From Corynebacterium liangguodongii (GTDB taxonomy: Bacteria > Actinomycetota > Actinomycetes > Mycobacteriales > Mycobacteriaceae), in assembly GCF_003070865.1 (NCBI RefSeq), contig NZ_CP026948.1, forward strand, positions 186,001 through 250,000: DNA of 64,000 bases. The letters run 5' to 3'. Made by a program: the position numbers and the translations under genes. Positions within the stretch are counted from its first letter, which is position 1, and each line of letters begins with the position of its first letter. Of this stretch, positions 27,599-36,319 are shown in pieces. The notes beneath the pieces are model-generated. The model saw only the letters and a list, made by a program, of their open reading frames with translations. It did no database searches and was not told where the DNA came from.

Positions 27599-30421
27599 GT
27601 GGCGGAAAATGGCAAGACCCTCGTCATCGTCGAGTCTGCGACGAAGGCGAAGAAGATCCAGAAGTACCTCGGGTCCGACTACATCGTCGAGGCCTCCGTG
27701 GGGCACATCCGAGATCTTCCCGGCCGCGCCGCGGACGTCCCCGCGAAGTACAAGAAGGAGCCGTGGGCGAAGCTGGGGGTCAACCCGGAGGGCGGGTTCG
27801 AGACGATTTACGTGGTCAGCCCCGATAAGAAGAAGAAGGTCGCGGACCTCAAGGCGAAGCTCAAGGAGTCGGACCGGCTCCTTCTGGCCACAGACCCGGA
27901 CCGCGAGGGGGAGGCGATCGCCTGGCACCTGCTGGAGACTCTCAAGCCGAAGGTTCCGGTGGAGCGGATGGTGTTCAACGAGATCACCGAGTCCGCCATC
28001 CGCGAGGCGGCGGAGAACACCCGCGAGCTCGACTACAACCTTGTCGATGCCCAGGAGACCCGCCGCATCCTCGATCGCCTCTACGGCTACGAGGTCTCCC
28101 CCGTGCTATGGAAGAAGGTCATGCCGCGCTTGTCCGCCGGGCGCGTGCAGTCGGTGGCCACCCGCGTCATCGTCGAGCGGGAGCGCGAGCGCATGGCCTT
28201 CGTCTCTGCGGAGTACTGGGATATCACCGCTACGCTGCAGGCGGGGGAGGAGTTCGACGCGCGTCTCGTGGGCGTCGATCAGCGCCGCGTCGCGCAGGGC
28301 CGCGATTTCGACGACCGCGGCCGGGTGAAGTCCAGCGAGGTCTACGTCGTCGACCAGGCCGCAGCCGAGGCCCTGGCCGAGGGGCTCAAGGGGCGCGAGA
28401 TGTCCGTCGCGGAGGTGGAGGAGAAGCCGTATACGCGCAGGCCCTACCCGCCGTTTATGACCTCGACGCTGCAGCAGGAGGCCGGTCGGAAGCTGCACTT
28501 TACCTCGGCGCGCACGATGCGCATCGCCCAGCGCCTCTACGAAAACGGCCACATCACCTACATGCGAACGGACTCCACGGCGCTCTCAGCGCAGGGCCTG
28601 GATGCCGCGCGCAGCGCCGCGACCGAACTCTATGGCTCCGACTACGTCACAGCCAGCCCGCGTGTCTATTCCCGCAAGGTGAAGAATTCGCAGGAGGCCC
28701 ACGAGGCGATCCGCCCCGCGGGGGAGAGGTTTGCCACGCCCGGCCAGCTTGCGTCCTCGCTCGATGCCGAGGAGTTCAAGCTCTACGAGCTGATCTGGCA
28801 GCGCACCGTCGCCTCCCAGATGGAGGATGCGCGCGGGACCTCGATGAAGGTCACGGTTGCGGGTCAGGCCGCTTCGGGAGAAGACGTCGAGTTCGCCGCG
28901 ACCGGCCGCACGATCACCTTCCCCGGCTGGCTGCGCGCGTATTCGGACGCCCAGGATAAGGAGGCGCGCCTGCCGCGTCTGGCCGAGGGCGATCGGCTCA
29001 CCGCCATCAAGGTCAGCGCGGACGGGCACTCGACGAACCCGCCGGCGCGCTACACGGAGGCGAGCTTGGTCAAGAAGATGGAGGACTTAGGCATTGGGCG
29101 CCCGTCGACCTATGCCTCCATCATTAAGACAATCCAGGACCGCGGATACGTGGTCACCCGGGGTAACGCGCTCGTTCCCACCTGGGTGGCGTTTTCCGTC
29201 ATCGGGCTGATGGAGAACAACTTCGACGCGTTGGTGGACTACGACTTCACCTCGTCGATGGAAGACGAGCTCGACGAGATCGCGCATGGCAGCGAGGACC
29301 GCACGAGGTGGCTCACGGCGTTCTACTTTGGCGACGCGGAGGCCGACGACAACATGGCGGACGCGATCGCGCGCCGCGGCGGGCTCAAGCACATCATCGA
29401 GGCCAACTTGGAGTCCATCGATGCCCGCGCGGTCAATTCGCTCAAGCTTTTCGACGACGCCGACGGCCACCCGATTAACGTCCGAGTCGGCCGCTACGGG
29501 CCCTACATCGAGCGCGAGATCGCGGACGGGGAGTTCCAGCGCGCGAACCTGCCCGAGTCCGCCACGCCGGACGAGATCACCCTGGAGATGGCGGAGAAGC
29601 TCTTCGCCATCCCGCAGTCCGGCCGCGAGCTGGGCGCCAATCCGGACAACGGGCGCACTGTGGTGGCCAAGGAGGGGCGCTTCGGGCCGTACGTCACGGA
29701 GCTCGTGCGTGACGACGAACGTGCCAGCGCCGAGGCGAAAGCCGAGCAGGTCGTTGCCGCCGAGCGCGCCGAGGAAGACGCCCAGCGCGCCGCCGAGGGC
29801 AAGCGCGCGAAGAACTGGGAGACGAAGACCGCCGCGGCGCAGAAGGACAAGCGCATCGCGGAGCTCATCGACGACCAGCTCAAGCCCGCCACGGCCTCCC
29901 TGTTTTCCGGTATGGATCCCTCTGAGGTCACCCTCGAGGAGGCCCTCAAGCTGCTCAGCCTGCCGCGCGAGGTGGGCGTTGACCCCTCGGACGGAGAGGT
30001 CATCACCGCGCAGAACGGCCGCTACGGCCCGTATCTGAAGAAGGGCAAAGACTCGCGCTCGCTGGCCAGCGAGGAACAGATCTTCACCGTCACCCTTGAC
30101 GAGGCGCGGCGGATCTACGCGGAGCCGAAGCGCCGCGGGCGCGCCGCCGCCAAGCCCCCGCTGAAGGTGCTCGGCGACAACGACGTCTCCGGCAAGCCCA
30201 TGAGCGTGAAGGACGGCCGCTTCGGCCCGTACGTCACCGATGGGGTGACCAACGCCTCGCTGCAGCGGGGCGATACCCCGGAGACGCTCACCGACGAGCG
30301 CGCCAACGAGCTGCTCTCCGCGCGCCGGGCTCGGGAGGCGGACGAGGGTTCGGCACCGGTAAAGAAGAAGGCGGTCAAAAAGACCACGAAGCGGGTGGTC
30401 AAGGCCAAGCGGAAGAGCTAG
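27599..30421 (+). CDS. topA: DNA topoisomerase I
   Basis: 940-aa type IA topoisomerase relaxing negative supercoils. The start GTG 27599 is chosen because GAGAGG ends about 13 nt upstream; GTG 27587 would be only 1 nt from it. The Toprim domain has LVIVESATKAKKIQKYLG near 8-25 and ATDPDREGEAIAWHLL near 98-113. The catalytic Tyr is in ITYMRTDSTAL near 320. The C-terminal part has four repeats marked by GPY motifs (RYGPYIERE, RFGPYVTEL, RYGPYLKKG, RFGPYVTDG), and a Lys-rich tail typical of actinobacterial TopA. The stop overlaps the convergent cyaB gene by 4 nt. Confidence 0.97.
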   Translation: MAENGKTLVIVESATKAKKIQKYLGSDYIVEASVGHIRDLPGRAADVPAKYKKEPWAKLGVNPEGGFETIYVVSPDKKKKVADLKAKLKESDRLLLATDPDREGEAIAWHLLETLKPKVPVERMVFNEITESAIREAAENTRELDYNLVDAQETRRILDRLYGYEVSPVLWKKVMPRLSAGRVQSVATRVIVERERERMAFVSAEYWDITATLQAGEEFDARLVGVDQRRVAQGRDFDDRGRVKSSEVYVVDQAAAEALAEGLKGREMSVAEVEEKPYTRRPYPPFMTSTLQQEAGRKLHFTSARTMRIAQRLYENGHITYMRTDSTALSAQGLDAARSAATELYGSDYVTASPRVYSRKVKNSQEAHEAIRPAGERFATPGQLASSLDAEEFKLYELIWQRTVASQMEDARGTSMKVTVAGQAASGEDVEFAATGRTITFPGWLRAYSDAQDKEARLPRLAEGDRLTAIKVSADGHSTNPPARYTEASLVKKMEDLGIGRPSTYASIIKTIQDRGYVVTRGNALVPTWVAFSVIGLMENNFDALVDYDFTSSMEDELDEIAHGSEDRTRWLTAFYFGDAEADDNMADAIARRGGLKHIIEANLESIDARAVNSLKLFDDADGHPINVRVGRYGPYIEREIADGEFQRANLPESATPDEITLEMAEKLFAIPQSGRELGANPDNGRTVVAKEGRFGPYVTELVRDDERASAEAKAEQVVAAERAEEDAQRAAEGKRAKNWETKTAAAQKDKRIAELIDDQLKPATASLFSGMDPSEVTLEEALKLLSLPREVGVDPSDGEVITAQNGRYGPYLKKGKDSRSLASEEQIFTVTLDEARRIYAEPKRRGRAAAKPPLKVLGDNDVSGKPMSVKDGRFGPYVTDGVTNASLQRGDTPETLTDERANELLSARRAREADEGSAPVKKKAVKKTTKRVVKAKRKS

Positions 30422-31944
30422 TACCGGTCCGCCAGCGTCGAGCGCACCGGGCGCGCCAGCTGCGTCATGGTGTTGCGCCCGCGCAGCTCGATCGACTTCA
30501 TGAGCGTCCAGCGCTGCTGTTCAACCTCGTTGGCGGAGCGTAGTGTCGCGGCGTTGGTGAGCACTCGCCCCGGCGTGTCTTTTGCGAGGTCTGTCAGGCG
30601 CGAGGCGGCGTTGACGGCGTCGCCAATGACGGTGTACTCGAAGCGGTCGGAGCCGCCGATGTGCCCGGCGACGACGTGGCCCGCGGCTACGCCGACCCCA
30701 GCTTGGAGCTTTTGTCCGCGCAGTTCTTGGCGTAGCTCGCGGGCCGTCTGGAGGGCGTGGGAGGTGGCGTCGTGAAGCGCGGCGGGCGCCCCGAACACCG
30801 CCAACGCGGCGTCTCCCTCGAACTTGTTGATCACGCCCTTGTTGCGGTGGACGACTTCGACCACGATGGCGAAGAACTCGTTGAGCGCGGCGACGACCTC
30901 CTCCGGCGAGTGGTTGACGGCGAACGTCGTGGAGCCGATGACGTCGACGAAGACGACGGCGACCTTGCGGTCCTCGCCGCCGAGCTCCGGCTTTTCCTCC
31001 AGCGCGCGCTGCGCGACCTCCGTGCCCACGTAGCGGCCGAAAATATCGCGCACCCGCTGGCGCTCCCGCAGCCCCCGCATCATCTCGTTGAACCCGGCTT
31101 GGAGCACCCCGATCTCGGAGCCGTCGTAGATGTCTACCTGGATGCCGGATTCCCCGCGACGCACCCGGTTGATCGCCGCCTGGAGCTCCTTGATCGGGTC
31201 GACGACGCTCATGATCGCGAACATGGTGCCCAGGCTGCCGGTGAGCAGGGCCGTGAGCGAGAGCGCCGAGATCGCTGGGATGAGCTCGCCGGGGGTGTTG
31301 GTGAAAAAACCGCTGTGTTGTGCCCAGACGAGCAGCAGGATGCCGAGGAGCGGGATTGCGGTGGTGGTGAACCACGTCATGTAGAGCCGGGCCTTGATGG
31401 GCGGCTCCAGGGTGGAGTCCTCGAAGCGGCGGGCGAGCACCGCCGCGGCGATCGGGCGCACGAGTCGCGCGGCCTGCACGTAGGTGAGAAGCGCGACGAC
31501 CAAGCACGCCATGGAGGTGGAGACGGCGACGACGAGGGCCAATCGGGCGTCGACACGCAGCGACGCCACTGTGGCGATGGCGATACCGATGAGCCAGACC
31601 GCCACCACGATGAACGTCTGTAGCGCCGGGATGCGCATGACCAGGTTGCGCATCATGTTGGGGTCGTGGCGGTCGGGCTGGCGCTGCCAGTCGAGCACGG
31701 GGCGGAAGAGGAAAAACGTCACGATGATGCCGACGACGATGGCGAAGGCGAAGTAGCTTATCCCCAGCACGCCGAGCCCGCCGCCGGTGACGGAGAGCTG
31801 CTTGACCTCTGCCATGGGGATGAAGTAGCGCACGTAGGTCATGATCGCGATCGCGCCGAAGACGTTGGTGCCGAGCACGGTCGCGGCGTAGAGGGGCCAC
31901 GAGGTGCCCCACAGCCACTTGAAGCTGCGCCAAATTCCGTCCAC
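30418..31944 (-). CDS. cyaB: Membrane-bound class III adenylate cyclase with HAMP domain
   Basis: 508-aa protein. The first 250 residues contain six predicted membrane helices; a HAMP linker follows (VVDPIKELQAAINRVRRGESGIQVDIYDGSEIGVLQAGFNEM near 255-297). The cyclase domain begins near 325: VAVVFVDVIGSTTFA with the first metal Asp, NKFEGDAALAVFGAP with the second, and DRFEYTVIGDAVNAASRLTDLA. It should make cAMP, the ligand of GlxR, and it corresponds to corynebacterial cyaB and mycobacterial Rv3645. It is convergent with topA and divergent from holB. Confidence 0.94.
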   Translation of the reverse strand: MDGIWRSFKWLWGTSWPLYAATVLGTNVFGAIAIMTYVRYFIPMAEVKQLSVTGGGLGVLGISYFAFAIVVGIIVTFFLFRPVLDWQRQPDRHDPNMMRNLVMRIPALQTFIVVAVWLIGIAIATVASLRVDARLALVVAVSTSMACLVVALLTYVQAARLVRPIAAAVLARRFEDSTLEPPIKARLYMTWFTTTAIPLLGILLLVWAQHSGFFTNTPGELIPAISALSLTALLTGSLGTMFAIMSVVDPIKELQAAINRVRRGESGIQVDIYDGSEIGVLQAGFNEMMRGLRERQRVRDIFGRYVGTEVAQRALEEKPELGGEDRKVAVVFVDVIGSTTFAVNHSPEEVVAALNEFFAIVVEVVHRNKGVINKFEGDAALAVFGAPAALHDATSHALQTARELRQELRGQKLQAGVGVAAGHVVAGHIGGSDRFEYTVIGDAVNAASRLTDLAKDTPGRVLTNAATLRSANEVEQQRWTLMKSIELRGRNTMTQLARPVRSTLADRY

Positions 31945-31986
31945 GGTGACCTACTCTAGTGTGCCCGGGGTAGTACTGTTGCGGGT

Positions 31987-33174
31987 GTGACTATAGCGAG
32001 TGTGAGGCAGCGGCTTGTCGACGCCCCCCGGGTCCGCGAGACCATCATGCGCGCGGCCGCCGGGGAGGGCTCCTACGCGATGGCCCACGCCTGGCTCTTC
32101 ACCGGCCCCCCGGGGGCCGGGCGCTCGCACGCCGCCGTCGCGTTCGCTGCCGCCCTCGAGTGCACCGACGCCACCGAGGTCGGGTGCGGGCGCTGCGAGA
32201 GCTGCCGGAAGGTCTTCGCCGACGCTCACACCGATGTCGTTCACATCCGCCCGCAGGAGCTGTCTATCTCGGTAGAGACGGTGCGCGGCATCATTCAGCA
32301 GGCCTCGCGGTTGCCCACGGTGGGCAGGTGGCGCGTCATCATCGTCGACGAGGCGGACCGCTTTTCGACGGCCGCGGCGGACGCATTCCTCAAAACCGTC
32401 GAGGAGCCACCGGCGTCGACGGTGATTATCCTGTGCGCGCCGTCGACCGATCCGGAGGACTTCTCGCCGACTCTGCGCTCGCGCTGCCGGCACCTCTACA
32501 TCCCGGCGCCGTCCGAGGCTGAGATTGTTCGCCTGCTCACCGCCGAGGAAGGCGCGGACGAAGCCACTGCGCGCTTGGCTGCGGCCACATCCTTGCACCA
32601 CATTGGGCGGGCCCGCCGCCTGATTCGCTCGGAGGAGATGCAACAGCGCCGCGCCCAGGTGATCAACCTCGCCGAGCTCATCTTTCATGGGGACGAGGCG
32701 TTCAAGGCCGTGGGTTCGCTCATTAAGGCGGCGGAGAAGGAAGCGGTGGCTTCCCACGAGGAGGCGGATACCCTCGAGCGCGAGAAGCTCGAACAGGCGC
32801 TCGGCGTGGGGGCGAAGGGGAAGGGCGCGGCGCGGGCGCTGCGTGGGGCGGCCTCGACTGTTAAGGCGTTGGAGACGAAGCAGAAGGCGCGCGGAACTCG
32901 TCGCACCCGCGACGTGCTCGATTTGGTGCTTGTCGATCTCGCCGGGGTCTACCGCGACGCACTGGTGATCGGCAGCGGGGCCGCGGTGGGGCTCACCCAC
33001 CCGGATTTCGAGGGGCTCGCGCGCGAGATCGCGCAGAGGGTACCGGCCGAGGGCATCGTGGCGTGCCTCGACGCCATCGCCGCGTGCAGGCAGTCCTTGG
33101 ATTTCAACGTCACCCCCGCCGTGGCTTTCTTCGGCATGCTCGGGCGGATCAGGCAGGCCTGCAACGTCAAGTGA
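31987..33174 (+). CDS. holB: DNA polymerase III subunit delta'
   Basis: 395-aa clamp-loader AAA+ subunit beginning with GTG 31987. The P-loop-like sequence is FTGPPGAGRSHAAVAFAAAL near 38-57, with Arg in the lysine position, as is common for delta'. A zinc module CTDATEVGCGRCESCRKV lies near 58-76. Sensor-like IIVDEADRFSTAAADAFLKTVEEPPASTVIIL is near 118-149 and SRCRHLYIP near 166. The C-terminal half is the collar domain. The tRNA-Thr gene follows 66 nt later. Synteny with Rv3644c supports the call. Confidence 0.93.
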   Translation: MTIASVRQRLVDAPRVRETIMRAAAGEGSYAMAHAWLFTGPPGAGRSHAAVAFAAALECTDATEVGCGRCESCRKVFADAHTDVVHIRPQELSISVETVRGIIQQASRLPTVGRWRVIIVDEADRFSTAAADAFLKTVEEPPASTVIILCAPSTDPEDFSPTLRSRCRHLYIPAPSEAEIVRLLTAEEGADEATARLAAATSLHHIGRARRLIRSEEMQQRRAQVINLAELIFHGDEAFKAVGSLIKAAEKEAVASHEEADTLEREKLEQALGVGAKGKGAARALRGAASTVKALETKQKARGTRRTRDVLDLVLVDLAGVYRDALVIGSGAAVGLTHPDFEGLAREIAQRVPAEGIVACLDAIAACRQSLDFNVTPAVAFFGMLGRIRQACNVK

Positions 33175-33239
33175 CCTGCTGGTTTCTTAGTTTTATCGGC
33201 GTGGGCTAAGCTTTCTTGGCGGTACGCGTGACGCGGCCG

Positions 33240-33315
33240 GCCACCTTAGCTCAGTCGGTAGAGCATCTCACTCGTAATGAGAAGGTCGCGAGTTCGATTC
33301 TCGCAGGTGGCTCCA
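33240..33315 (+). tRNA. tRNA-Thr (anticodon CGT)
   Basis: 76-nt tRNA with encoded CCA (33313-33315). The acceptor stem GCCACCT pairs with AGGTGGC, the discriminator is T. The anticodon stem TCTCA/TGAGA encloses CTCGTAA, giving CGT, which reads ACG threonine codons. The T loop contains GTTCGATTC. A strong terminator follows directly. The DNA downstream, up to 38.6 kb, is variable in character. Confidence 0.96.
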
Positions 33316-33317
33316 CC

Positions 33318-33354
33318 AAAACCCCAGCTAGACAGCGGTTCTAGCTGGGGTTTT
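33318..33354 (+). terminator. Terminator of tRNA-Thr
   Basis: AAAACCCCAGCTAGA (33318-33332) pairs perfectly with TCTAGCTGGGGTTTT (33340-33354), a 15-bp stem with a 7-nt loop, ending in a T run. The A and T tracts would allow termination in both directions. Confidence 0.9.
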
Positions 33355-33423
33355 CTCGTCCCGCCGCTAAGTGCTATCCCAATATAGGTTGCAACGCACT
33401 GGCTCAAGGCGATCCTGCCCACC

Positions 33424-33711
33424 GTGGTGCTTCGCGCCCTGCGCGACGGGCCGAACTACGGGTATGCCATTTCCACCGCGTTGAAAGAGGCCGGATTCGG
33501 CACCATCAAGGGCGGAACCCTCTACCCGCTGCTGGGGAGGCTGGAGGCGGATGGCCTCGTCACCGTCGAGTGGCGCGCCGGGGACAACGGGCCGCAGCGC
33601 AAGTTCTACCGGCTTAGCAACGCCGGCCGCGACCACCTCGCGACCCAAATCCACGACTGGGAGCACTTTACCGCCTTGACAGCGGCTTTCCTCACTGCAC
33701 CGAAAGGATGA
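33424..33711 (+). CDS. PadR-family transcriptional regulator (5' end uncertain)
   Basis: 95-aa winged-helix protein. ALRDGPNYGYAISTALKEAGFGTIKGGTLYPLLGRLEADGLVTVEW is the PadR DNA-binding core. The annotated GTG 33424 starts slightly inside the domain. The reading frame continues upstream as THWLKAILPT back to a TAG at 33385-33387, and it contains no ATG, GTG or TTG there. Either the first helix is dispensable, a rare codon is used, or the 5' end was lost. The gene abuts the tRNA-Thr terminator and is followed after 6 nt by its usual partner gene, itself broken. Ligand unknown. Confidence 0.7.
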   Translation: MVLRALRDGPNYGYAISTALKEAGFGTIKGGTLYPLLGRLEADGLVTVEWRAGDNGPQRKFYRLSNAGRDHLATQIHDWEHFTALTAAFLTAPKG

Positions 33712-33717
33712 TCACCC

Positions 33718-33940
33718 ATGGCAACGAATAGTCTCGCGCCGAACATCGATCCCCAATGGGCGGAAGAATTCGTCCTCGCCTGCCGGCTCAACGAGGTCCC
33801 CGGCAAGGACATTGGCGACGCCCTCGCCGACTACGCCTGTCAGGTCTCCCTGTCGCGAGGGAGGGCGGCTGCCGTGGATCTCGCTGACCACCTGTGCCGC
33901 GGCCGCTATCGGCACCGCCGTGATCTGGGCTTTTGCCTAG
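33718..33940 (+). pseudogene. Remnant of the PadR-partner membrane protein
   Basis: Starts well (ATG 33718 after AAAGGATG) with the N-terminal helical domain MATNSLAPNIDPQWAEEF and LRLNEVPGKDIGDALA-like sequence, seen in proteins encoded next to PadR regulators. From about 33838 the frame becomes nonsense and runs open into sequence antisense to the next gene. Another frame reads LPWISLTTCAAAAIGTAVIWAFA with a stop at 33938-33940, which looks like the beginning of a membrane helix. I infer an internal deletion and frameshift. The intact family has a longer middle and several membrane helices. Confidence 0.6.
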
Positions 33941-34392
33941 GCCTCCTGGCGTCGCCGGTAGTAGACCTGCCGGCGCACCTTCGCCACGATCTCCCCGTTT
34001 TCGTTGGTCACGTCGGTGGCGAACCAGTGCAGGTACTTCTGCCCGTCGGCAGTTTTTTCCTTGATCAGCTCGTAGGTCTCGTCAGGGATTTCCATGACCG
34101 CCGTGACCGTACCCGTTCCGGGCTTAAGAAACTGCACCTCGCCCGCGACGTCCCACACGCGGTAGTCCTTACCCAACCTCGCCATGGAGGCGAGCATGTA
34201 GAACGGGTCGGTCATCGACATGATGGTGCCGCCGAAGACCGTGCCCACGGCGTTCTGGTTCAGCTTCGTGAGCTTGTGCTTGACGACGACCCTGCTGCCG
34301 TCATCGGCGAACTCCACGACTCGGACCCCGGCGCCGAGGTACGGGGGCCAAAAGCCCATGAAGCGGCGCAGTGTCTTGGCGGAAAAGTGCAT
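33937..34392 (-). CDS. Hotdog-fold DUF4442/PaaI-like thioesterase family protein
   Basis: 151-aa protein from ATG 34392, which has AAGGAG 6 nt upstream; an in-frame GTG at 34428 lacks one. The hotdog helix region NQNAVGTVFGGTIMSMTDPFYMLASMARLG near 45-74 and the following strand KDYRVWDVAGEVQFLKPGTG match DUF4442, related to acyl-CoA thioesterases. The broken acyl-CoA synthetase gene ends 48 nt upstream on the same strand, so both probably served the same acyl metabolism. Substrate unknown. Confidence 0.82.
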   Translation of the reverse strand: MHFSAKTLRRFMGFWPPYLGAGVRVVEFADDGSRVVVKHKLTKLNQNAVGTVFGGTIMSMTDPFYMLASMARLGKDYRVWDVAGEVQFLKPGTGTVTAVMEIPDETYELIKEKTADGQKYLHWFATDVTNENGEIVAKVRRQVYYRRRQEA

Positions 34393-34440
34393 GAGAACTC
34401 CTTGTGTAGGCGCACGAACGCGCGCCACAAGATTGTAGCG

Positions 34441-36107
34441 TTACCCCTGGCTTCCGGTGCCGGGCAGGAGACGGGGGACGACCTTGCCGACTGCATTGCG
34501 GGGCAGTTCGTCGACGAAATTCACGTCGCGGGGGATGGAGTGGTCGGCGAGGTTGTCGCGAACCCAGTCGCGGATGTGCTCCGGCGTGAGCGCCTGCCCT
34601 GCCGTGTCGTTGGTGCGTACGACCCACACGGCGATGCGTTGGAAGGTCTCGTCGTCGTCGACCCCGCCGGCGTAGACGTCGGCGATGCCGGGCATCCTCT
34701 CAAGGGTTTGAGCGACGGATTGGGGGTGGACGTTTTCCCCGCCGACGATGATCATGTCGTCGTTACGGCTGAGGACGTGGAGCATCTGGTTTGCGTCGAT
34801 GTATCCGAGGTCTCCCATTTCGACGAGGCCGTCGATCGTGACGATGGGGGTCTCTGGGTTGGTGTAACCCTTCAGCGCGGTCTCGTTGGTGAGGAAGATG
34901 CGCCCGACCTCGCCTTGGGGAAGTTCGCGGCCGGCATCGTCGTAGATACGCAGGATTGTCCCCGGGGGTATGCGCCCGGCGATGGTGGGGTCTCCTGCAA
35001 CCATCTCCGGGGAGGCGCTCGCGGCGAGGGCGAGTTCGGTGGAGCCGTAGTAGTTGGCGAGGATGGGCCCGAAGCGGTCAATTACGCGTTCGACGAGGTG
35101 GGGTGTTAAGGCGTTTCCGGCTGAGGCGATGAATTTTAGGGAGCTAGTGTTCCAGTTTTCGTTATCCTCTACCTCCATCATTTTCTTGAGGAAGATGGGA
35201 GAGGTCAACAGCCCGTCACAGCGGTAGTCCTGTACTTGTGCATAAACCTTTTCGGGATCGAACACGCGCGTAGTCACGAGTGTGTTTCGCGCGGCGAACG
35301 CTAGGTTGGCCGCAGACCAGCCCAAATGTGGAACATTGAAGCAGTCGCCTGTACGGTGAGCCCCGCTGTCCAGGGCACCGCGCGCAAATAGCCGGCGATG
35401 ACGAAGGGAAGGATAGGTTCGGCGCGCCGGACGCCTTTGGGTATTCCTGTGGTTCCGGACGACATGATGACGATGTCTCCGTGCTTGGGAAAGATAGGTA
35501 GCTCCGGCATGCCCGCGTCGCCGTTGAGGATGATGCGTTCGGTTGTCAGCTCGTCGCCGTGGGGCGAGGCGGTGTGCGCCCAGACGACGGTGAGGTTGTC
35601 GCGGGAGCCAGGGAGCCGGTCGGCGAACTCGTCGTCAAGGAAGAGTACATTGATGTCGTTTTCCGAAATGATTCCCGCGAGCTGCTCGGGAGAGGATCCG
35701 ACGTTGATGAGAAAGAGCTCCCCGCCGGAGTAGCCTTTAGCGGCCATCGGGATGATGATGCCGCGCCCGTTGCGGGCCATGATGGCGATGCGCAAGGTGG
35801 GAATCGCTTGGTCGTGCTTGAGCTTGAGCAACCACTTAGCCACGGTGCGGGACTGGTCGCGCAGCTGCTTGTAGGAAAGCACTCCCTCGTCGTCGATCAG
35901 TGCATTGCGTGCTGGGCAGACAGCGGCGCCGAGTTCGACCTCGCGGGCGGTGGTGAAGCGGTAGCGCGCCAGGGCAGCGTAAGTTAACACCGCAGTCCTG
36001 AGGGATTGCTTTGTATCGAGTATTCCGGCCTTATAGGCGGCGCTGTAGAGCGAAACGAACGCGTGGCTAGTAAACCTTACGCGCTCGAGCAATTTCATTG
36101 TCGGCAT
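34441..36107 (-). pseudogene. AMP-dependent acyl-CoA synthetase, frameshifted
   Basis: Reads from ATG 36107 (AGGAGAAAGCATC before it) as a fatty-acyl AMP ligase. The P-loop-like IVIMSSGTTGIPKGVRR lies near residue 208-224. The frame ends at a TAG near 35302 just after FHIWAGLRPT. The downstream half is open in another frame from about 35325 (GWSAANLAFAARN) to 34441. It includes YYGSTE, the ATP-binding GDLGYID, and the catalytic-Lys region PRNAVGKVVPR. Family proteins read FH-x-x-GWSAA at the join, so one base has been lost near 35322-35330. If real and not a sequencing error, the enzyme is inactive. Confidence 0.88.
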
Positions 36108-36299
36108 GATGCTTTCTCCTGGGTGCTCAAGGCTTCTCCGGTGCAATGGGTTCCTACTTATTGGCAGCCTTTCCCTCCCCCCCGGCTGGAGGATGCTTTA
36201 CATGCGAGTAACAATTACAGCTGTCGGTATGATAAGGCAATAGTAAGCCACCGCTAAAGTGCCCCGCAGGCGGGGTCCAAGCAACGAGGAGATATCATT
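36108..36299 (+). promoter_or_regulatory. Promoter and leader of the SGNH hydrolase gene
   Basis: An AT-rich segment with TATGAT near 36228-36233 as a plausible -10. The GC hairpin GCCCCGC/GCGGGGT (about 36261-36276) and the strong ribosome binding site GAGGAG (36286-36291) precede ATG 36300. The minus-strand acyl-CoA synthetase start is at 36107, so this is a divergent promoter region. Confidence 0.4.
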
Positions 36300-36311
36300 A
36301 TGGTTACCAGG

Positions 36312-36319
36312 CGCTTCCG
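36312..36319. repeat. Target site duplication CGCTTCCG, left copy
   Basis: Directly precedes the IS end GAGGGTGTC and is repeated at 37760-37767. Confidence 0.9.

Noticed and set aside
33718..35109. 463-codon plus-strand frame beginning with the PadR-partner N-terminus
   Set aside because: Only the first 40 or so codons are family-like. The remainder is antisense to the hotdog and acyl-CoA ligase genes, so it is treated as a short pseudogene.
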